Assembly (NCBI GenBank): GCA_964645005.1
Contig: CAZXYS010000016.1
Coordinates: 21,135-85,134 of the forward strand
Reading direction: 5' to 3'
Length of the DNA: 64,000 nt
Origin: CAZXYS01 sp964645005
GTDB lineage: Bacteria > Bacteroidota > Ignavibacteria > Kapaibacteriales > UBA2268
Shown: positions 53,934-61,522 of the stretch, piece after piece
Layout of the letters: every line of letters starts with the position of its first letter
How positions within the stretch are numbered: position 1 is the first letter of the stretch
The notes under the pieces: model-generated
The model's input: only the letters and a program-made list of their open reading frames with translations
Database searches by the model: none
Told to the model about the DNA's origin: nothing
Translations under genes and position numbers: made by a program

Positions 53934-56732
53934 ATGAGAAAATTATTGATTTTAATAATAATATCACTAATAATACCCCAAATCTTATGCAGTTACAGCA
54001 TATCTTCCTACATCACCGAACTATATTACAAATCCCACGAAGTGGAATCTGACAGAGTTAGGATTGAATGCGATTTTGCTCAAATCGAGATACATCCTTA
54101 TACACCGAATATGATCGCTGTCAGATACCATACCGACGGAGTAAACGAAGCTCCCAAAAGTCACAGTGTTATCATGGAGGCGCAGAAGGTTGATTTTCAG
54201 GTAAATGACAATGAAAATTATTTGGAAATTACTACTGATACAATTTCGCTGCGAATACATAAGAGTCCTGTCAGGATCAGCTATTTAAAAAATGGTAAAA
54301 CATTTCTAAAAGATACCATGAGTTTCTATAAATCGATCTATGAAGTGTGGGTATACCAGGGAGTGAATTTAAAGCTGCATGACAACGAAGCTATCTACGG
54401 ATTGGGCTCAAAGGCTGTCCCAATAAACAGAGTGGGAATGGGGTATGAACTTTATAACCGAAACAGGTACGGTTATGTTTACGGTGAATCAACTTTAAAC
54501 ACAAATGTTCCTTTAATTCTCTCTTCCCGCATGTACGGTCTTTATTTTGATAATTACGCACAGCATTTCTGCATTCCCGGCGTAGAAGATAGTGAGAATA
54601 TCCTGCAATACCAGACCAATAATGGTAAATTAGCTTATTTCGTTTTTACCGGTGAATCTTACCCTGATATGATAAATACTTATACTATGCTTACAGGACG
54701 CCAGCCAATTCCTCCGCGATGGTCTCTGGGCTATCTTCAGTCAAGAGTATATTACAGCACGGAAGACCAGGTCAGGCAAGTAATGGATACAATGAGAACA
54801 GAAGGATTCCCCATTGATGGAGTGATTTTTGATATGTCATGGTTTGGCTCATCAAATGAAGTCGGCAATCTAAGCTGGGATAGAGAATCTTTCCCAAATC
54901 CTGAAGATATGATGCAGGATTTCAAAGATATGGGAATAAAGACTATTCTCATTGTAGAGCCTTACGTATCCAAAAAATCTCACAATTATGAGGAATGCGA
55001 AGCTAATGGCTATTTTGCAATTGATACAACAACCGGAAAACCTGGAGTCGCTGAATTTATATATGCACCTGTTTCATTGCTCGATTTTTTCGATGAAAAT
55101 GTCCAGGACTGGTTCTGGAACAAATGTAAGGAGAACCTTGAGCGCGGGGCTGAAGGACTATGGCATGACTGCGGCGAACCGGACCATCATGAAGCGGACT
55201 GGAAGCACAAAGCCGGAATGGCACTTGAAGTGCATAACATGTATGGAATGGAATGGCTCGGTTCTCAATTCAAACATTTCCGTGAAGAATATCCCGAAAA
55301 ACGCCCCTTCCTCATGAACAGAGCCGGTTGGGGAGGCACACAGCGGTATGGCGCTATACCCCTTTGCGGCGATGAATACAGAAGCTGGGAAGGCTTAAAG
55401 GCGCAGATCCCCGTTATGCTCGGGATGGGAATGAGCGGCTATGGCTACATTCATAGCGATGCTGGCGGATATGCAGCAGTTGACGTTCATGAAAAAGAAC
55501 CCGAATTATACACCCGCTGGCTGCAATTCGGAGCTTTTTCACCCGTCTTTCGTGTTCATCTCTCCGGACCTGTGCCATCAGAGCCGGTCTTCTTCCCTGA
55601 CACTGTCCGAAAATATGTCAGAAAAATAGTTAAACTACGTTACAACTTGTTACCATACAACTATACTCTTGCTTGGGAAAACTCGCAAACAGGAATGCCT
55701 CTTGCCAGACCAATGAATCTATATCATCCAAATGATACTGCATTTGCAAATATCAATGATCAATATTACTGGGGTGATAGGTTTCTTGCAGCACCCGTAA
55801 TGAAACCGGGACAAATTCAGCAAGAGGTACTGCTTCCTGAAGGCAAATGGGTAGATTACTGGACTGATTCTACTTATGGCGGCGGACAAAAAATTAATGT
55901 ATATGCTCCCGTCAGCCGCCTTCCCTTATTTGTAAAAGCCGGAAGCATTATTCCGATGGCTCCTGACATGCTGACAACAGCTAATTACAACTACGATTCA
56001 TTAATTTTCGAGTATTACCCCGATTTATCTGTTCCTTCATCATCAATTAGTGTTTACGAAGATGACGGCATCACTTTTAACCCTTACGACAAAGGAATGT
56101 TTCAATTTATCAACGCTCAAACCAGATACGAACCCGACACTGTAAGACTCAGGTTAACATTGGAAGGTCCCGGCTATAGAGAAGCACCTGATCTTAAAAA
56201 GATTCATTTTAAAATAAAAAACGTGCCCTATCAACCGGGCGCTGTGCTTCTGAATCAAGATTCGATTGATATAGTCTTCACCCTCGATGATTTCGAAAAA
56301 CAGGAAAAATCCGCCCTTTACGATAGAGACAAAGACATCATCCATGTACATTTCAACTGGACAGACAGAGATTCCCGATTGAAAGTCGTCCTAGATTCAA
56401 CTGCCACACAGGTCGGAGTTCCTTCAACTTCGGATAATCCGAATGAACACTTCATAATACATAAAATCTATCCTAATCCCTTTGACGAAAGTATTAATAT
56501 TAAATACGAAATCCTTAATTACGGCAGCTATACTATAAGAATAAGCGATTACCTTGGCAGAACAGTCAAAGAATTCAGGCTCACAGGCAAACCCGTTGGA
56601 AAACACACACTCAAATGGGACGGGCTCAATAAAAATGGGGGAGAGGTGAGCCCCGGAAATTATATAATCAGTGTCTTTGGAGATAATTTAAAGTTCCAGT
56701 GCCAGGTTTTCATTTTAAAAAAAGCTAAATAG
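53934..56732 (+). CDS. T9SS-secreted GH31 alpha-glucosidase
   Basis: 932 residues from the ATG at 53934, where a clean signal peptide begins (MRKLLILIIISLIIPQILC); an ATG at 53922 and a TTG at 53901 are in frame. The N-terminal beta-sandwich (to about 255) is followed by the GH31 barrel with nucleophile Asp412 in GLWHDCGEP and acid/base Asp509 in HSDAGG, then the proximal and distal beta domains with YEDDGITFNPYDKG. A T9SS type A sorting domain ends it (IYPNPFDESINIKYE ... FILKK), with FlgD-like KWDGLNKNGGEVSPGNY. It should hydrolyse terminal alpha-linked glucose (or xylose) residues at the cell surface; exact linkage is inferred. Downstream lies dtd, 114 bases on. Confidence 0.93.
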   Translation: MRKLLILIIISLIIPQILCSYSISSYITELYYKSHEVESDRVRIECDFAQIEIHPYTPNMIAVRYHTDGVNEAPKSHSVIMEAQKVDFQVNDNENYLEITTDTISLRIHKSPVRISYLKNGKTFLKDTMSFYKSIYEVWVYQGVNLKLHDNEAIYGLGSKAVPINRVGMGYELYNRNRYGYVYGESTLNTNVPLILSSRMYGLYFDNYAQHFCIPGVEDSENILQYQTNNGKLAYFVFTGESYPDMINTYTMLTGRQPIPPRWSLGYLQSRVYYSTEDQVRQVMDTMRTEGFPIDGVIFDMSWFGSSNEVGNLSWDRESFPNPEDMMQDFKDMGIKTILIVEPYVSKKSHNYEECEANGYFAIDTTTGKPGVAEFIYAPVSLLDFFDENVQDWFWNKCKENLERGAEGLWHDCGEPDHHEADWKHKAGMALEVHNMYGMEWLGSQFKHFREEYPEKRPFLMNRAGWGGTQRYGAIPLCGDEYRSWEGLKAQIPVMLGMGMSGYGYIHSDAGGYAAVDVHEKEPELYTRWLQFGAFSPVFRVHLSGPVPSEPVFFPDTVRKYVRKIVKLRYNLLPYNYTLAWENSQTGMPLARPMNLYHPNDTAFANINDQYYWGDRFLAAPVMKPGQIQQEVLLPEGKWVDYWTDSTYGGGQKINVYAPVSRLPLFVKAGSIIPMAPDMLTTANYNYDSLIFEYYPDLSVPSSSISVYEDDGITFNPYDKGMFQFINAQTRYEPDTVRLRLTLEGPGYREAPDLKKIHFKIKNVPYQPGAVLLNQDSIDIVFTLDDFEKQEKSALYDRDKDIIHVHFNWTDRDSRLKVVLDSTATQVGVPSTSDNPNEHFIIHKIYPNPFDESINIKYEILNYGSYTIRISDYLGRTVKEFRLTGKPVGKHTLKWDGLNKNGGEVSPGNYIISVFGDNLKFQCQVFILKKAK

Positions 56733-56846
56733 AAATCTTCTTCTTCAGCACTCTTTAATCAATTATTCTTTTCATAATACGTAATTCACAAACGTAATAA
56801 ATGATCCGTAATTCGAATTCAACATTCATAATTCATAATTGATATA

Positions 56847-57290
56847 GTGAGAGCAGTAGTACAAAGAGTATCAAAAGCAAGCGTAAAGATCGAAGGAAAG
56901 GTGAACGGCGCCATCGATGATGGTTTATTGGTTTATCTTGCAGTAACCGACACAGACAATGACGATATCATGAAATGGATGTGCAATAAATTAGTCAATC
57001 TCAGAATATTTCCTGACGACGAAGACAAGATGAACCGCTCTGTGCAGGATATAAGCGGCGGCATTCTACTCATTTCCAACTTTACTCTTTACGGAAGCGT
57101 CCGCAAAGGCTTCAGACCTAATTTCATGAACGCCGGCGCACCGGAAATGTCTGAACCAATGTACGAGAAAATGCTCAATTACCTCAAGGAAAATTATCCA
57201 ATCAACATTGAAAGCGGCGAATTCGGAGCTATGATGGACATAGATTCCGTTAATGCCGGACCTGTAACTATATTTATTGAAAAGGATTAA
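56847..57290 (+). CDS. dtd: D-aminoacyl-tRNA deacylase
   Basis: 147 residues from a GTG start: MRAVVQRVSKASVKIEG. The catalytic-pocket motifs are SNFTLYGSVRKGFRP (usually SQFTLY, here Asn for Gln) and NAGPVTIFIEKD (cross-subunit G-P motif). It removes D-amino acids (and Gly from tRNA-Ala) to protect translation. The leader has short ATTCATAATTCATAATT direct repeats. It is followed by rimM-trmD after a 205-base spacer. Confidence 0.95.
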   Translation: MRAVVQRVSKASVKIEGKVNGAIDDGLLVYLAVTDTDNDDIMKWMCNKLVNLRIFPDDEDKMNRSVQDISGGILLISNFTLYGSVRKGFRPNFMNAGAPEMSEPMYEKMLNYLKENYPINIESGEFGAMMDIDSVNAGPVTIFIEKD

Positions 57291-57495
57291 TAGCTTTTTC
57301 TTTAAATTTATTCACTCTTAGACAAATCAAAATCATAGAATTTGCAAGTATTTTCACATTTTTTTTAAAAAAGATTTGATTTTATTCGTCTTAAATTATA
57401 AGGCTTTTTTATGTTACCAAAAGCGCATAAATTAGTCATAGATTAGTGAGACAATAATGATTATTTTCAAAAAACTTGTAAAAGAGTGAGCAGAA

Positions 57496-58038
57496 GTGAA
57501 ATTTTTAGGAACCATAGCAAGAGCAATAGGCGTTAACGGTGAGATCCTCATAACAGATCTTCCAACGGGAGAACCGTATCTGCTCCCGGGAACAAAAGTA
57601 TATATTGGATATTCGGAGAATTTTACACAAACATATACCTTTACTGAATGGCGTCATCACAATAAAGGTGCTGTCATAGCACTGAAAGAAATTGAGAAAA
57701 AAGAGCAAACTGATGAAGTCAAAGAAAAAGGTGTTTTCGTCGAAGAAGAAAATCTGAATTTCTGGGGCGAACGCCGATACTCGGAAGATGATCTGGAAGG
57801 ATTCACTGTCATAGATGAAGCTGCTAAACAGGAAATCGGCAAAATTGTGGAAGTCTGGCTGCTAACTGCTAACGATGTCTGGATTGTCGAAACTGAGAAA
57901 GGTGACCTGCCCGTGCCGGTTATTGATGATGTAATAAAACGTGTGGACTTCAAGAGAAAAACCGTCGAAATTGAAATCATCGAAGGATTAATTGACCTCG
58001 TTGAAGAAAATGATGAAGAGGACAAAGAGGAACAGTAA
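57496..58038 (+). CDS. rimM: 16S rRNA-processing protein RimM
   Basis: 180 residues from a GTG start. The N-terminal RimM barrel (FLGTIARAIGVNGEILI) and the PRC-like C-terminal barrel (EGFTVIDEAAKQEIGKIVEVW, VPVIDDVIKRVDFKRKTVEIEIIEGLIDL) are clear. It ends in an acidic tail. RimM binds ribosomal protein S19 during 30S maturation. It abuts trmD (TAA directly followed by ATG). The usual partners rpsP and rplS are absent here, so the classical rpsP-rimM-trmD-rplS operon is split. Confidence 0.95.
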   Translation: MKFLGTIARAIGVNGEILITDLPTGEPYLLPGTKVYIGYSENFTQTYTFTEWRHHNKGAVIALKEIEKKEQTDEVKEKGVFVEEENLNFWGERRYSEDDLEGFTVIDEAAKQEIGKIVEVWLLTANDVWIVETEKGDLPVPVIDDVIKRVDFKRKTVEIEIIEGLIDLVEENDEEDKEEQ

Positions 58039-58728
58039 ATGCCTGATTCATTGATGAGAATAGATCTTATAGCTTCAATTCCGGAAATATTCGACTCAGC
58101 ATTGAGCACAGGAATGATAAAAATAGCCCGGGAGAAAAATTTGGTGGAGATTTTGACACACAATCTTCATGACTACGCTGAAGATAAATTCCGCCACATC
58201 GATGATGAGCCTTACGGCGGCGGCGCCGGAATGATCATCCGTTGCAGTCCCGTTTTCAAATGCATAGAAAAGCTTCAATCACAAAGAGACTACGATGAAA
58301 TAATTTATCTCACCGCCGATGGCGAGTCCTTCAATCAAAACACCGCCAATGAACTTTCTATAAAGAAAAATCTTATCTTACTGGCTGGGCGATACAAAGG
58401 CATTGATCAAAGGATTAGAGATACACTGGTGACAAGAGAGATTTCAATCGGCGATTATGTTTTGAGCGGGGGAGAGCTTGCAGCCTTGGTTGTGACAGAT
58501 GCATTAGTTAGGCTCGTTCCCGGAGTTTTGGGTGATGCCTGCTCAGCCCTTGATGATTCTTTCATGGATGAATTGCTGGAACCGCCCCAGTACACCCGTC
58601 CGGCGGATTATCGCGGCATGAAGGTCCCCGAAGTGCTTTTACAGGGCAACCACTCCGAAATCAAAAAATGGCGCGAAAAGCAGGCTTATCAAAAAACCAT
58701 AAAACGCAGACCCGATCTTCTCGACTGA
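58039..58728 (+). CDS. trmD: tRNA (guanine-N1)-methyltransferase
   Basis: 229 residues, SPOUT fold. Landmarks: MRIDLIASIPEIFDSAL at the start, DDEPYGGGAGMIIRCSPVF, LLAGRYKGIDQRI, and the trefoil-knot segment SIGDYVLSGGELAALVVTDALVRLVPGVLG. It makes m1G37 in tRNAs, preventing +1 frameshifts. An internal ATG at 58054 gives the more usual N-terminus; the ATG at 58039 is kept because it directly follows the rimM stop. It converges on the Fe-S protein gene with six bases between stops. Confidence 0.97.
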   Translation: MPDSLMRIDLIASIPEIFDSALSTGMIKIAREKNLVEILTHNLHDYAEDKFRHIDDEPYGGGAGMIIRCSPVFKCIEKLQSQRDYDEIIYLTADGESFNQNTANELSIKKNLILLAGRYKGIDQRIRDTLVTREISIGDYVLSGGELAALVVTDALVRLVPGVLGDACSALDDSFMDELLEPPQYTRPADYRGMKVPEVLLQGNHSEIKKWREKQAYQKTIKRRPDLLD

Positions 58729-58734
58729 TTAAAA

Positions 58735-59886
58735 CTAATTTCTATTCAATTTATATTCATCAACCTGATGAACCGCAGGCTTCACATCCGTATCGGCGCT
58801 TCCACAAACTGCTTCCTGAGGATGCTCCTTACTTTTTCTAAAGAAACCTATCTCATTCTTCTTACATGCATCCAAACAATCACCGCATAAATAGCAATCC
58901 TGATTATTTATCACAGCCTTATTATCCTTATAGCGGATTGCATTCGTCTCGCAGGCTTCACTGCAAAGCTTGCAGCCCTTAGCCTTCCCCTTCACACCAA
59001 GCAACGAAGCCCCCGGAATCTTGCTTATCCAGCCAAGAAAAAGCCCGACCGGACACGCCGCCTGGCAAAACGGTCTGTAGATGAATAGCGAGGTTAACAA
59101 TAGCAATCCCAGCAATATCCACCCCGCCAAATAGTACGATGACAGATTGAACGCTACTTTGAAAGGATCTATATCAACGAAAAGTATTGACTTCGTCCAA
59201 AACAACTGAACAATCAACGCCCCCAGCAGCCCGTATCTTATACCATGCATGATCTTCTGCGCGCGAACACCTTTTAAGAATTCAAATTTGTTCTTCTTAT
59301 AGATAAATTCCTGCAGCGCGCCCAGATGGCATGCCCAGCCGCACCAGACCTGCCCGAAAATATAGGTCAGCGGTATCAGCCCCCAAAACCAAAGCATACT
59401 CACCCATGAGACCGATACACCCAACCCCGCCAGAAACACATTCTGAAAGCTCGACAGCATACATGGACAACCGCCCCGGTAAAATCCCAGCACAATCAAA
59501 GAACCTATCAAAAATATCGTCCGAAAATTCCTCGTCGGCTTGTACCTTACAAACACCCCCGCAATTGCAGTAAATATCAATATCCAAATAACCCAATCCA
59601 GGCTATCCTGCAGAATTGGTCCTTGCTCTTCTTTTATTTCACCTTCCTGAAATTCGCCTTCACCAACGTCCGAAAATTCATCCATTTCCCCGGCATCCAT
59701 AAACTCATCGCCGCCGTCATTTTTATTCGATTCATCATCGGAAACAGCCTTAATACTGCTTCGGGAAGTTTTGTCGGCGCATTTCTCTTCCGCCAGGCAG
59801 CCGCCGCAGGGTGAATCAGCTTCCGCCGGCGCCGATAACAAGATAAAAACTAATAATAAAAGGCTTTTATATATAAATCCGTTCAT
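58735..59886 (-). CDS. NapH/CcoG-like polytopic Fe-S protein with acidic periplasmic N-terminus
   Basis: 383 residues. A signal-like helix ends at PAEA and is followed by a Cys-rich patch (CGGCLAEEKC) and an acidic tract (EFMDAGEMDEFSDVGEGEF). Six or so transmembrane helices carry Cys motifs GGCPCML, VWCGWACHLGALQEF and CQAACPVGLF typical of NapH/NosR/CcoG-type redox proteins. The soluble end has two ferredoxin motifs: CKLCSEACETNAI and CYLCGDCLDACKKNEI. By family it passes electrons from the quinol pool or cytoplasm to a periplasmic acceptor. The small exported protein 9 bases upstream in the same operon is the natural candidate partner. Confidence 0.86.
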   Translation of the reverse strand: MNGFIYKSLLLLVFILLSAPAEADSPCGGCLAEEKCADKTSRSSIKAVSDDESNKNDGGDEFMDAGEMDEFSDVGEGEFQEGEIKEEQGPILQDSLDWVIWILIFTAIAGVFVRYKPTRNFRTIFLIGSLIVLGFYRGGCPCMLSSFQNVFLAGLGVSVSWVSMLWFWGLIPLTYIFGQVWCGWACHLGALQEFIYKKNKFEFLKGVRAQKIMHGIRYGLLGALIVQLFWTKSILFVDIDPFKVAFNLSSYYLAGWILLGLLLLTSLFIYRPFCQAACPVGLFLGWISKIPGASLLGVKGKAKGCKLCSEACETNAIRYKDNKAVINNQDCYLCGDCLDACKKNEIGFFRKSKEHPQEAVCGSADTDVKPAVHQVDEYKLNRN

Positions 59887-59895
59887 ATTTTCCTG

Positions 59896-60273
59896 TTAAG
59901 TGGTTTCCAGCGTCAAAACACCATGACCACCTTCTTTTTCGCATTCCCTGTCGGCGCTGATCTTCACTTTCTTGCTCTTATTACCGGTCACCTTCAGCTT
60001 CAGCTTTCTATCCCAGACTTCCGGTGACGACTCATTCCAGCGAGTCGCCTGAATGACTTTCAATCCGTCCGTCTTAAACTTAGTCGCTTTTATCCCTTCC
60101 GGACAATTTCTATGCGTAAGGAAGACAGTAACCTTCACGATTAGCACGTCCCCTGCATCATATTTATCTTTCTTATCGCCGATAACTTCCCAATCTACCT
60201 CGCACGCCAGCAAAGGCGCCGCCCAGAGCCCGAGCAGGATCACCGAAATTACACTTATCAATATCTTCCGCAT
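59896..60273 (-). CDS. Small exported protein, partner of the Fe-S protein
   Basis: 125 residues from the ATG at 60273 (an ATG at 60288 is in frame). A signal peptide ends near LLAC; the mature part is an Ig-like beta-sandwich by strand pattern (VLIVKVTVFLTH, KKVKISADREC) with Cys at NCPEG and REC that could pair or bind metal. I recognise no named family. It is the first gene of a two-gene unit with the Fe-S membrane protein. Confidence 0.75.
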   Translation of the reverse strand: MRKILISVISVILLGLWAAPLLACEVDWEVIGDKKDKYDAGDVLIVKVTVFLTHRNCPEGIKATKFKTDGLKVIQATRWNESSPEVWDRKLKLKVTGNKSKKVKISADRECEKEGGHGVLTLETT

Positions 60274-60288
60274 TTTAATCACTATCAT

Positions 60289-60649
60289 TATTTATTCGAA
60301 ATTATATAAAAAATAAATATAATAAAATTGTTACTCATTATGAATACAAAAGCTATTTAATAACAATTCTGTATTAATATTAAAAGACACAAATATTAGA
60401 TAAAAATTTTTTCTTCCAAAAGATATTTTGTATATTAACAAATGTAAAGTGAATTATTCGCAGCTACTACAAAGTATATAGAAAATACCAAACAGCAATG
60501 TACATACTAAGCAATTACCTTGCCCCCCCCGAGGAAGGCAGTAATGATGAGCAATAACAAACTTTTTTAAAAAATTTTGCAAAATTTACCTGTTAAAATT
60601 GTCTAGTATATAAAGGGCATTGCAAAAAATAAAAAAATGTTATTTGACA
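60289..60649. other. AT-rich spacer with poly-C hairpin
   Basis: No gene. ATTACCTTGCC (60514-60524) pairs imperfectly with GGCAGTAAT (60537-60545) around an eight-C run at 60523-60530. At 60619-60646, ATTG and TATTTG 18 bases apart form a poor Bacteroidota-type promoter for the leader that follows. Confidence 0.45.
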
Positions 60650-60817
60650 ACGGAACATAAATAAAAAGCCCGACACCAGCGGGGATGCCGAGCCGCATAC
60701 CAAATCATATTGGGTTAACATGTTTAGACTTTAGCCCAATTGATTGCAGTGTGCAAAAATAAGCATCCTCCGGCGGAAGGCAAAATTAATTATTATTAAT
60801 AAATTAACGGAGGATTT
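60650..60817 (+). promoter_or_regulatory. Structured 5' leader with anti-Shine-Dalgarno arm
   Basis: Three hairpin-forming parts precede the Cys-rich protein gene. An imperfect stem uses GCCCGACACC and GGGATGCCGAGC (60668-60693). A 10-bp stem pairs ATTGGGTTAA at 60709-60718 with TTAGCCCAAT at 60731-60740 (one G-U). ATCCTCCG at 60765-60772 is perfectly complementary to CGGAGGAT at 60808-60815, the ribosome-binding site itself. Pairing of the last two would hide the start region. The upstream limit is an estimate. Confidence 0.55.
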
Positions 60818-61438
60818 ATGAGTTTATCAAAAACCATAATCGCAATGATCTCTTTTCTGATACTTTTTGCTTCGAGCGGAATTGAATCAAAAGCAGATTG
60901 TCCGGATTGGGCAACTGATTCGCAAATATACTTTTTTACAGTAGATAATTGTGAATATGCGGCTTTAATTTGTTGGAGATGTCCAGTGAATTTATGGACA
61001 TTGTGGATATCTGTTCAAGATATTAACCCAGTTGATAGCGATTGTCAGAACACTTTAACTTTAAATGAAATTAGATCTGCCATTTATGAGCAAGTTAATA
61101 CTTATGAATGGCTTTCAGGTTTATGTGCTGACGACATTCCTCCTTGTCCTGACCAGTATGATTATAAACTCATTAAATACAGTTGCTGGCAAACTTATAT
61201 GAAAGCTGACGAAACTTATTACCATTATGTTTGTGATTTTGCTTCATATTGTCAGCAAGATTGGACAATTTGTTGGGACAATCAAGAAGGACCAGTAAAA
61301 ACACTTGTCCAAGATTGGTATCATAATGGAGCAACGCCTAATTGTCAGGCAAATGACCCTGGATATCCTACTGAACCAGGAGAAACCAATGCCTGCTGGG
61401 AACTGGCTCCTTCATTTCTTCTTAATAAATTAAGATGA
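60818..61438 (+). CDS. Exported Cys- and Trp-rich protein, unknown family
   Basis: 206 residues with a signal peptide ending near ESKA. The mature 179 residues contain 13 Cys (CWRC, CADDIPPC, CDFASYC, ICWDN among them) and about 10 Trp, pointing to a disulfide-bonded secreted domain or a small ligand-binding module. There is no sorting domain. I recognise no family. The start is fixed by an excellent ACGGAGGA site 6 bases upstream. Codons are strongly A/T-ending compared with genes to the left; it pairs with the next gene 84 bases downstream in the same orientation. Confidence 0.75.
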   Translation: MSLSKTIIAMISFLILFASSGIESKADCPDWATDSQIYFFTVDNCEYAALICWRCPVNLWTLWISVQDINPVDSDCQNTLTLNEIRSAIYEQVNTYEWLSGLCADDIPPCPDQYDYKLIKYSCWQTYMKADETYYHYVCDFASYCQQDWTICWDNQEGPVKTLVQDWYHNGATPNCQANDPGYPTEPGETNACWELAPSFLLNKLR

Positions 61439-61522
61439 CATTTTATTAAAATAATTGTAGCAATTATTACTTTTTTTTTAGCATAATAATAATATTTGTA
61501 AATCATATAATAAAAAGACGTT

